Below, one piece after another: positions 28,597-35,910 of a stretch of DNA of 64,000 nt. The notes under the pieces are model-generated. The model was not told the origin of the DNA and did no database searches. It worked only from the letters and a program-made list of their open reading frames with translations. Location: positions 1-64,000 of the forward strand of contig QCPF01000001.1 of assembly GCA_003212655.1 (NCBI GenBank). Direction: 5' to 3'. Within the stretch, counting starts at the first letter, position 1; every line of letters starts with the position of its first letter. Source of the stretch: Prochlorococcus sp. AG-436-D21. Lineage in GTDB: Bacteria > Cyanobacteriota > Cyanobacteriia > PCC-6307 > Cyanobiaceae. The translations under genes were made by a program, and so were the position numbers.

Positions 28597-28962
28597 TTAT
28601 CTATTTCTTTCAACTATTCTAAAATTCATATCTATAGCTCCTTTTCTTAAAGGAATTAATTCTTGATATGGTCCTTCATAACAGTTAATTACTGCTTGTT
28701 TACTAGGAAATTTTGAAAGCACAGAAAACGGACCATCATATCCCTCTCTGACATCAGTCTCGAAGTCAACTGATAATGTCTTTGCTCCGCAACCTTTAAC
28801 AACAACATCATTTACTGCTTCAAAGTATTTACCTGCTTGTTCTGGATTTGTAATCCTGCCAGAAATCATTACATAACCAGCATTCTTATCTTTTGGGACT
28901 TTATAACCAATTGCAAGCCCAGCAATGCCAGCAATTAAACCAGTTAAAATAGTTTTTTTCAT
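28597..28962 (-). CDS. DUF1330-like secreted/membrane-anchored protein
   Basis: GYVMISGRITNPEQAGKYFEAVNDVVVKGCG. Confidence 0.8.
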   Translation of the reverse strand: MKKTILTGLIAGIAGLAIGYKVPKDKNAGYVMISGRITNPEQAGKYFEAVNDVVVKGCGAKTLSVDFETDVREGYDGPFSVLSKFPSKQAVINCYEGPYQELIPLRKGAIDMNFRIVERNR

Positions 28963-29114
28963 TAAAGATTTTGATTTTTATAAATGGTATACGATTAACT
29001 CTAAGTTGGCTGTCATTTTTTAACTATCAGCAGTGCAAGTAGTAAGCGTTTCTTAAAAAAACTGCTAATGAGAATAGATTTTATTTAGGATATAAAAATT
29101 TTTGGGAGGATTAA

Positions 29115-29492
29115 ATGTCTATCATTACCGACAATACAGTATTAGTACATATTTACAGCGGTTTAGAATTCAAAAATAAAATAACTTTAGGCTTATTGGT
29201 TGCCCTTACTGCAGAAAAAAACGATCATAAAGTAACACTTTTTCTAGCAGGAGACGGAGTACAAATATTAAATTGTAAAAAAGCTGGTGAAATAGTTGGT
29301 CAAGGTACTGGAGATTTATACGAACATCTTCAAAATTTAAAGAATTCAAAAATTACCATATATGTCTCAGGAATGTCTGCTAAATCTAGGGGTTACGATG
29401 AGAAGCTTCTAGATGGATACAATGCAGAGTTTGTTATGCCAGATGTTCTAGTTGAAGAATCAATTAAAGCGGATAGCGTACTTTGCTATTAA
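29115..29492 (+). CDS. DsrE-family protein
   Basis: LVHIYSGLEFKNKITLGLLVALTAEKNDHKVTLFLAGDGVQIL. Confidence 0.8.
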   Translation: MSIITDNTVLVHIYSGLEFKNKITLGLLVALTAEKNDHKVTLFLAGDGVQILNCKKAGEIVGQGTGDLYEHLQNLKNSKITIYVSGMSAKSRGYDEKLLDGYNAEFVMPDVLVEESIKADSVLCY

Positions 29493-29532
29493 AAAAGGAG
29501 CTAATTGCCCCTTATTTTAGATCGACAGTCAA
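29491..29532. repeat. Dispersed repeat copy 1 (other copy 31804..31844)
   Basis: AAAAAAGGAGCTAATTGCCCCTTATTTTAGATCGAC(A/T)GTCAAT. Confidence 0.85.
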
Positions 29533-29631
29533 TAAATTTGGCCACTATTTGACCACTTTTCAAGTGGTCATATTTTTGCAATAAAAAAGAGAGTCTGGGT
29601 AACTCGCTAGTATGACTTGATTTTTAAATGG

Positions 29632-29685
29632 TCGGGGCGACAGGATTCGAACCTACGACCTAATTCTCGCAATGCACTAGGGAGG
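29632..29685 (-). repeat. Degenerate tRNA-Pro 3'-end remnant (att-like core B)
   Basis: tcggggcgacaggattcgaacctacgaccta... with the tRNA-Pro terminator-like flank retained at 29581..29630. Confidence 0.85.
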
Positions 29686-29801
29686 TTTTTTAAGAGATTT
29701 CCAAGAACTATTGATATTACTGATTAAATATCTAATAGTTAATCATTTTTAAACAGAAAAAACAATACTAATATTGTTTGAAATAGTATGATATCAGTCG
29801 G

Positions 29802-29837
29802 GAGGGGCTCTGTGAGGGGCTCTGTGAGGGGCTCTTC
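29802..29837. repeat. 12-bp tandem repeat x3
   Basis: GAGGGGCTCTGT GAGGGGCTCTGT GAGGGGCTCTTC. Confidence 0.95.
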
Positions 29838-29852
29838 TGATTTGATAGATAT

Positions 29853-30170
29853 TTAGTTAATTATTTTTTTAATTTTTTCTAAATTCCATTTATCAAATAT
29901 TAATTTCATTTCTCTTTCGTAATATCTTACTTTCTTTGCGAAAGGTAGTTGTTGAATAATTATCCCAAAAGGAAATTTAAAAAAAGAAGAAACATAAACA
30001 ATATAAAACTCGACAAATGAAGGTTTTGGTGGGAGAGTTAAATTTTTTATATATGCCCAATCAATGCAAGGTTTTAGTTGCTTATCACTAGCGATAATAT
30101 TTTTTTTACATCTCCACCAAGAGAATAAATAAATGCAAATAAAAATTGGTAACGGAAGAAGTCGCAACAT
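29853..30170 (-). CDS. Hypothetical membrane-associated protein
   Basis: ORF track. Confidence 0.5.
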   Translation of the reverse strand: MLRLLPLPIFICIYLFSWWRCKKNIIASDKQLKPCIDWAYIKNLTLPPKPSFVEFYIVYVSSFFKFPFGIIIQQLPFAKKVRYYEREMKLIFDKWNLEKIKKIIN

Positions 30171-30276
30171 TAAATAATAAAGATTATTTTTCTTCTTATT
30201 TATTCTATAAATAATATTTGATTTTTATTTGCAATACGTTTCTATATATATAGAAGTTTTTAAGGGATTAACGATT

Positions 30277-30477
30277 ATGGAAATTCCAGACGAAATGTTG
30301 AAAGAAATTCGAGAAAGTGGATACGATCAAGAGCTTGTATATAACTACATAAGAGAACTATTAAACAGCGATAAACAAATTAAAGAAAATTACAATCTAG
30401 AGCTTATAGACAATTACTTATTAGATAAAAGATTTATGAGAGAGCTTGAAGATAGGAATGAATATGATGCTGCTTAA
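30277..30477 (+). CDS. Hypothetical small acidic protein (start at MEIPDEM)
   Basis: ORF track 30229..30477, trimmed. Confidence 0.5.
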   Translation: MEIPDEMLKEIRESGYDQELVYNYIRELLNSDKQIKENYNLELIDNYLLDKRFMRELEDRNEYDAA

Positions 30478-30493
30478 AAATAATTTTTAAATC

Positions 30494-30619
30494 ATGCAAG
30501 ATCGAAAAACTATAGCTATCTCCGAGATAGTAAAAATAATTGAAGAGTGCAGATATAATGATGAGCTTGCTGAGGTTTATAAGAGGGAGATATTAGACCA
30601 GGAGAAAGTATATGACTAG
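30494..30619 (+). CDS. Hypothetical small protein, 41 aa
   Basis: MQDRKTIAISEIVKIIEECRYNDELAEVYKREILDQEKVYD. Confidence 0.45.
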   Translation: MQDRKTIAISEIVKIIEECRYNDELAEVYKREILDQEKVYD

Positions 30620-30742
30620 AGGGGCAAAATGAGTCCAATAGGTGCAAGTAATAGCAAGCTATGGCTCAGTAGGGGATACTAAAGGGGGCAAATCTTGTAT
30701 TAAGATGAATAGTGAATATCTCAAACTCACTGCAATAACTAA

Positions 30743-30784
30743 TCGGGGCGACAGGATTCGAACCTGCGACCTAGTGCTCCCAAA
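30743..30784 (-). repeat. tRNA-Pro 3'-end remnant (att-like core C), 42 bp
   Basis: tcggggcgacaggattcgaacctgcgacctagtgctcccaaa identical to the functional tRNA. Confidence 0.93.
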
Positions 30785-30985
30785 TCACTAGCTCAAAAGA
30801 CCCTATAACTACGATTTGAAACTATAACTAAAGTTATAAGCCCTTTTTTCTACTAAAACCTTATAAGACTTTCTAATACTTAATGGATTTTTCCCTAAAT
30901 TTTCCCTAAAGTTGACCTAGTGCCACATAAGGTTTTAAAAGACGCCACAAACTAATAAAAGCGTTGGCAAGTAGTAAGCGTTTCA

Positions 30986-31570
30986 TTAATTACAGATAGG
31001 CTTCTTTTTCCAAACAGTAGAATCGCAATTAACATTTCCTTTTTTCTTATTGGTAGTTTTTTCCATGAAATCAATTATTGGGGGATTGCTATAAGGATTC
31101 AAACCTTTATCTCTTCCCCATGTATCTTGAGGTCCTTGGCTATTAGGTAAACGATAGTTTGGTATTGGTTGAGCTATCTGCTTTTTCCATCTAAAGAAAG
31201 CCTTCATGAAATCTTGTTGAGCATTTCTATTTATGAAAATAAATAAAGCTTGTCTGAGTTGTCCAGATTTACTTTCATACGTTATGTAGTTGTAGTAATC
31301 TCGATGACTTATTGCACTGCCTTCGGCATCATATCTATAGGATTTAAATTGTGAAAGTTCAATACCTCCGTAACCCTCTACCCACATTGCGGTCCCTTGA
31401 AAACGAACTCTACATCTATTCTTCAACGATCTACATGCAGCATCGTGATAACTTTTTGGTCCATCATCAAACATTTCAATAGGAAAATCAGCATCTCCAA
31501 AATCAGCGAAAACAGGATTTATTGGACAAAAAAGGCCCATTAAAAGAACTAGGAAAAATTTAATTCTCAT
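30986..31570 (-). CDS. Hypothetical secreted protein, 194 aa
   Basis: Signal peptide MRIKFFLVLLMGLFCPINPVFA. Confidence 0.7.
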   Translation of the reverse strand: MRIKFFLVLLMGLFCPINPVFADFGDADFPIEMFDDGPKSYHDAACRSLKNRCRVRFQGTAMWVEGYGGIELSQFKSYRYDAEGSAISHRDYYNYITYESKSGQLRQALFIFINRNAQQDFMKAFFRWKKQIAQPIPNYRLPNSQGPQDTWGRDKGLNPYSNPPIIDFMEKTTNKKKGNVNCDSTVWKKKPICN

Positions 31571-31803
31571 TATTTACCAAAAAAGCATTCAAATCCTCTC
31601 CTCTCATTTGATCGATATAGTCTTTCACTACTAACATACAGTGCTCCTGCCTCCTCACATTGTTCCATATTTTCCATGGGCATAACAGCGAAACCAGGAG
31701 TTGCCAAATACCCATCTCTAACTAAGAGGTAAACATTTCCCGCATAACTAGCTGTAGGTAAGGCAAGAGCAGCTAATAAGGGTATTAAAAATCTCTTTCT
31801 CAT
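31570..31803 (-). CDS. Hypothetical secreted protein, 77 aa
   Basis: Signal peptide MRKRFLIPLLAALALPTASYA; overlaps next ORF. Confidence 0.65.
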   Translation of the reverse strand: MRKRFLIPLLAALALPTASYAGNVYLLVRDGYLATPGFAVMPMENMEQCEEAGALYVSSERLYRSNERRGFECFFGK

Positions 31804-31844
31804 AAAAAAAGGAGCTAATTGCCCCTTATTTTAGATCGACTGTC
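31804..31844. repeat. Dispersed repeat copy 2
   Basis: Matches 29491..29532. Confidence 0.85.
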
Positions 31845-32039
31845 AATTATTAATTAATAGGCATCTACTAATAAGGATTACAACCAGTTCTATCAATCAA
31901 TATAAGGTAATCTTATATCCTAAAAAATTTAATAAAATTCTATAAAGTCTAGGGAAAAACCATAAGAAAACCCCCTAAAAAGGAGGTCATTTTCCCTAAT
32001 TTTTCCCTAAGTCAAATTAGGCAATCGCTGAAAAGCCAG

Positions 32040-32085
32040 TCGGGGCGACAGGATTCGAACCTGCGACCTAGTGCTCCCAAAGCAC
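32040..32085 (-). repeat. tRNA-Pro 3'-end remnant (att-like core D), 46 bp
   Basis: tcggggcgacaggattcgaacctgcgacctagtgctcccaaagcac identical to the functional tRNA. Confidence 0.95.
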
Positions 32086-32205
32086 TTAACAACCCAAGTA
32101 GGGCACAATGTCTACAAGCTATGACTGAATAGTTGAGGGTTTTGCTTAGCTTGTTATGACAAACTAATTGACGATTGACGGCATATTGACGGCTATTTGA
32201 ATTAG

Positions 32206-33585
32206 TTAATTGAATTTGTTGCCACAAGAGTTTAGCTTCATTTCTAAGCTATCTAACCCACCAGGCCTTCTAACTTTAAGTTGTTGCATTATATCAACTA
32301 TTGAAACAGCAAAATTTAAGCCTTCGCTCGAGGTTTGACCAAATGTATTTACTCCAATAACTTCTCCATTCTCGTTTAAAAGAGGTCCTCCACTATTACC
32401 TGGATTTATTGCAGCATCAGTTTGAATTAATGCAGAGCCACTCATGACAATGGAATCAAAGTCACTTCCTGATCTTCTCAAGGCGCTAACAATTCCCCTA
32501 GTAACTGTGTTTGACAAACCAAGAGGAGAGCCTAATGCAACCACATCTTCTCCGGCCATTGGATAATTTGAATAACAGATAGGCAAGGCTTTTGGAAGAT
32601 CAGTGCCATTTACAGCAATGATTGCAAAATCATCTTCTCTACTTATATAAGATACCTTTCCCTTATATTGTCTCCCTGAAACAGTATCAATAAGAATTTC
32701 TTTATTGGTTGCTCCGCTAACAACATGCCTATTAGTAAGTAAAGTACCTTCGTCGGTAATGAAAAACCCAGTTCCTTGACCACTTCCGGCTCTTACAGTA
32801 ACCACACTGGGAAGTGAGCTTCCTGCTATTTCTTTAATAGATGGATTCTTTTTAATGTTTTTTATGTTTATGGCAATCTTTGGTAGATCCCATTTTTTAA
32901 TTGATTTTTTATAAAGAAGAGATAGTTTTTCAACAGTTTCTTCTCCTATCGGAACAACAGTACGTCTTACTCTTATTGATAATCCATCATAGGTTTTTGC
33001 GTTTTTGATATCATTCACGAATCTACTAGGAAGCATAAATTTGCCATCATCGCCATACAGAGAGTAAGTTTTTCCAGCAAATTTAACTTCTAAAGGAGAA
33101 GGTAAATCTCCACCATCTGTCTCATATCCTGCACTGCAAGCTATGAGACCGCAACCTGCTTTTAAAGTCCAAATTCCTCTTACATAATCTGATGACCACT
33201 TTGTAAAAACGGTGGATTCATATGGATAACTAAATTTATAATTCCGATCATAAACAACATACTCAGTAGTCCCATCAAAACCTGATGTAGCTTTAACTAT
33301 CTGACCATAAGGAACTCTGTTTCTTCTTGGAATTCTGTTCCATAATATGTCACTTTCCATTTCGACAACAGCAAGGCCCGTGTCAGGGTCAATTAGTTCT
33401 TTTCTTTTGGGACGTCCATCTTTATCAACACAATCCTTATGTTTACCTCTATGAACTGGAGATTCACAATTAATTTTCGCTGCAAATGCACTTTCTGATA
33501 AAGGGGAGAAGGTGGATAGACCAAAGAAGCTCCCAAAAGAAATTATTGAGATTATAAATTTTTTAAAACGCATTAATAAAAACAT
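32206..33585 (-). CDS. Secreted trypsin-like (S1C/HtrA-type) serine protease without evident PDZ domain
   Basis: LLTNRHVV, REDDFAII, NPGNSGGPLLNENGEVIGVNTF; protein ends shortly after the protease domain; extended N-terminal region. Confidence 0.88.
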   Translation of the reverse strand: MFLLMRFKKFIISIISFGSFFGLSTFSPLSESAFAAKINCESPVHRGKHKDCVDKDGRPKRKELIDPDTGLAVVEMESDILWNRIPRRNRVPYGQIVKATSGFDGTTEYVVYDRNYKFSYPYESTVFTKWSSDYVRGIWTLKAGCGLIACSAGYETDGGDLPSPLEVKFAGKTYSLYGDDGKFMLPSRFVNDIKNAKTYDGLSIRVRRTVVPIGEETVEKLSLLYKKSIKKWDLPKIAINIKNIKKNPSIKEIAGSSLPSVVTVRAGSGQGTGFFITDEGTLLTNRHVVSGATNKEILIDTVSGRQYKGKVSYISREDDFAIIAVNGTDLPKALPICYSNYPMAGEDVVALGSPLGLSNTVTRGIVSALRRSGSDFDSIVMSGSALIQTDAAINPGNSGGPLLNENGEVIGVNTFGQTSSEGLNFAVSIVDIMQQLKVRRPGGLDSLEMKLNSCGNKFN

Positions 33586-33689
33586 CGTTGATAAATAATA
33601 ATTTGATTGTCATATGATTTCTACCTTTTTAAAAATAGTTTTAATAAAAAATTGTTTTGACGGCATTTTGACGGCTTTCTCTGCCGTCA

Positions 33690-33740
33690 GATTTTCCAAT
33701 AAAAAAGCGAGTCTGGGAAACTCGCTAGTATAACTTGGTT
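33690..33740 (-). terminator. tRNA-Pro terminator
   Basis: Minus strand GCGAGT-ttcccag-ACTCGC-TTTTTT. Confidence 0.7.
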
Positions 33741-33748
33741 TTTAAGAG

Positions 33749-33822
33749 TCGGGGCGACAGGATTCGAACCTGCGACCTAGTGCTCCCAAAGCACCCGCGC
33801 TACCAAGCTGCGCCACGCCCCG
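33749..33822 (-). tRNA. tRNA-Pro(UGG)
   Basis: CGGGGCG acceptor, TGG anticodon, GGTTCGAATCC T-loop. Confidence 0.97.
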
Positions 33823-34002
33823 TTCATAAGATCTTAATTCATAACATGCATCTGTTAAAGACTAAATTGATAAATCTTTTATAAAAATTACTTATTAGGA
33901 TTTAGAATGTTTAAGGTTCTATCTAATTGGTAAATCTATTCATAACATTTGGTCGCAAATAACGAATTTAAATTTTAGGTTTAAAAAAAGATTATTTAGA
34001 AC

Positions 34003-34107
34003 TTATATAATTCCGACTGATCCAGCAGTAAAGCCAACTGCCATAAAGAAAACAAATTCGAGTAAATCTCTAGGCAAAGAATTTACAATAATATTAATTT
34101 GAGTCAT
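34003..34107 (-). CDS. Small membrane protein, 34 aa
   Basis: MTQINIIVNSLPRDLLEFVFFMAVGFTAGSVGII. Confidence 0.5.
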   Translation of the reverse strand: MTQINIIVNSLPRDLLEFVFFMAVGFTAGSVGII

Positions 34108-34337
34108 TTGACCTTGTGCTCCTCAGGTTTATAAATTTAAAAAAAATATAACTAATAATTTTTTCTGTTGAGGGAAATAAAAGTGTTTTTTTCTTTTTTC
34201 TAAAGATTTCGGAAAGTAAAGATCCTAAATTATATTATTCACAAATTTCTTTTAAACTCCTCAAATTAAATGTATATACTGCCCAAAAAAATTTTAAATG
34301 CTATATTTTTAAAAATTAAAGTACAAATACTAAATCG

Positions 34338-34502
34338 ATGGATTATAAAAAGAAATCCTTAAACAAATTAAATCGAAAAGAAACGTATGAGGAAATTGAC
34401 ACCAGGTTAGCTTCTGGATGGTATGTTGATTCAGCTGACAACAGCAAAAAGAAAAAATACAAAACAAAAGAGGTTTTTTTTAAAATTTCAAAAAAACAAT
34501 AA
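34338..34502 (+). CDS. Small basic protein, 54 aa
   Basis: MDYKKKSLNKLNRKETYEEIDTRLASGWYVDSADNSKKKKYKTKEVFFKISKKQ. Confidence 0.5.
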   Translation: MDYKKKSLNKLNRKETYEEIDTRLASGWYVDSADNSKKKKYKTKEVFFKISKKQ

Positions 34503-34660
34503 TAATTATTTAGTTAGGTAAAACTATGAGATTTGTAATGAATATTTCAAGTATCTGATTGTATAACTTTAGAAAGTGGCACAAATTTTTCAAAAATGTA
34601 GCGGTTAATACTTGATTTTGTATATCAAAATACACTATCTTAAAGTGTCCTTTAAATTTC

Positions 34661-34669
34661 GTGTGAGGA
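34661..34669 (+). promoter_or_regulatory. Yfr1-complementary site in porin 1 leader
   Basis: GTGTGAGGA, complementary to the UCCUCACAC motif of Yfr1. Confidence 0.7.
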
Positions 34670-34674
34670 AATTT

Positions 34675-35775
34675 ATGAAGCTTTTTAAAAGCTTGCTAGT
34701 AGCACCAGCGACATTAGGCTTACTTGCCCCTTTGTCAGCTACTGCAACCGAAGTTACTATTAATGACTTCAACCCTGCTGAAGAACTTGCTATTACTAAC
34801 AGCCGTGTAGATGGTTTAGAAGCAAGACTTAATAATTTTGAAGCTGGCGGTTTCTCAGAAACAACAACTGCTTCTTTCAGTGTTGATGCTGCTATCGGAG
34901 CTATCGATGGTGATGAAACTTCTGAAGCAACTGTATTTGATTATCAGTTCAACATTGGTTTATCTACTAGTTTCACTGGAGAAGATTCTCTTGATGTAGC
35001 AATTGACAGTGGTTCTTCTTTTGCATCAACAAAAGATAATCCATTGGCATTTGATACAGGTGCTGGATTAAGCGTTGATGGAATTACTTATGCTTTCCCT
35101 GTTGGTGGATTGTCAATGGTTGTTGGTGTTGACACAGATCTAAGTACTGCATTTACAGGAGCTTGTTCATACAGCGCATTCACTGATTACATGGGTGATT
35201 GTGGTACTGGTAATTCTATCGGTTCTGTTGGTAACGGTGTAACAGCTGCTGGTAGTTATGCTTTTGATTCAGGATTCTCACTAGCTGGCGCTATCACATC
35301 TACTAATGATACTGATGCTGCAACTAAGGAAAAAGTTGGACTTTTAACAAAAGAAGGTTCTGACTCTTACGGTATTGAGGCTGCATATACTGCTGACTCA
35401 TGGGGTGTATCAGTTGCTTATGTATATGATGATAATGCTGCAGCTGCTGAGACAACAACTTGGGGAGTCAACGGTACTTACAGTTTTGATTTAGCAGACG
35501 TAAGTGTTGGTTATGAAACTGAAGAAACATCTGGAACAGATAAGTCTGGATACTTCGTTGGTGTAACTTTCCCTGAAGTTGGTCCTGGTTCTGTTAGCAT
35601 TGGTGCTGCAACAGTTGGTAACTACACTGATGCAGAAACAGAGTACTTGATGTATGAAGCATCTTACTCTTATCCAGTTAATGATGGCCTAACCATCACT
35701 CCTGGTGTTTACATCAAAGAAACAGATGGCGATGATCTAACAGGAGTTATCGTTAAATCTTCATTCTCTTTCTAA
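34675..35775 (+). CDS. Outer-membrane porin (Som-like), copy 1
   Basis: Signal peptide MKLFKSLLVAPATLGLLAPLS; beta-barrel-like repeats ending in F; start trimmed from track 34612. Confidence 0.88.
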   Translation: MKLFKSLLVAPATLGLLAPLSATATEVTINDFNPAEELAITNSRVDGLEARLNNFEAGGFSETTTASFSVDAAIGAIDGDETSEATVFDYQFNIGLSTSFTGEDSLDVAIDSGSSFASTKDNPLAFDTGAGLSVDGITYAFPVGGLSMVVGVDTDLSTAFTGACSYSAFTDYMGDCGTGNSIGSVGNGVTAAGSYAFDSGFSLAGAITSTNDTDAATKEKVGLLTKEGSDSYGIEAAYTADSWGVSVAYVYDDNAAAAETTTWGVNGTYSFDLADVSVGYETEETSGTDKSGYFVGVTFPEVGPGSVSIGAATVGNYTDAETEYLMYEASYSYPVNDGLTITPGVYIKETDGDDLTGVIVKSSFSF

Positions 35776-35831
35776 GAGAACTAGAAAAATCTTACACACA
35801 AAAAAAGGCCTGCTTTATAGCAGGTCTTTTT
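34846..35831 (+). repeat. Apparently identical duplicated block, copy 1 (copy 2 38063..39048)
   Basis: Read in parallel; constant offset 3217. Confidence 0.93.
35807..35831 (+). terminator. Porin terminator, copy 1
   Basis: GCCTGCTTTATAGCAGGTCTTTTT. Confidence 0.8.
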
Positions 35832-35910
35832 AATGCAGATTTATGATTTAGTAATTTTTTTTGAATCTAATTAAGTTTAAGTATAATGGGGAAAAACCAT
35901 AAGAAATATA

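Larger units (their letters stand above)
28551..29685. mobile_element. Putative tRNA-Pro-targeted element A-B (DUF1330 + DsrE-like cargo); left core not detected
   Basis: GACCACTTTTC/GACTACTTTTT (28551..28572) and GGCCACTATTT/GACCACTTTTC (29540..29561) plus degenerate tRNA-Pro 3' copy at 29632. Confidence 0.45.
29632..30784. mobile_element. Putative tRNA-Pro-targeted element B-C
   Basis: Bounded by tRNA-Pro 3' remnants at 29632 and 30743; three GAGGGGCTCTKY 12-bp units at 29802..29837. Confidence 0.5.
30743..32085. mobile_element. Putative tRNA-Pro-targeted element C-D (two secreted-protein genes)
   Basis: Cores at both ends and TTTTCCCTAAN doublets inside each end (30889..30910, 31990..32011). 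Confidence 0.65.
32040..33822. mobile_element. Putative tRNA-Pro-targeted element D-tRNA (serine protease cargo)
   Basis: Core D and intact tRNA-Pro; GACGGC-type 11-bp repeats at 32177..32198 and 33659..33680. Confidence 0.65.

Noticed and set aside
29632-29685. Possible second, functional tRNA in remnant B
   Set aside because: Only the 3' portion is present; anticodon stem is degenerate and there is no D-arm or acceptor 5' strand.
30743-32085. CRISPR-like array from repeated tRNA-Pro segments
   Set aside because: Repeats are over 1 kb apart, separated by coding cargo, and match a tRNA 3' end; no cas genes.
31951-35908. 18-bp match GGGAAAAACCATAAGAAA at about 31952 and 35888
   Set aside because: Short, AT-rich, unrelated contexts; plausible by chance.
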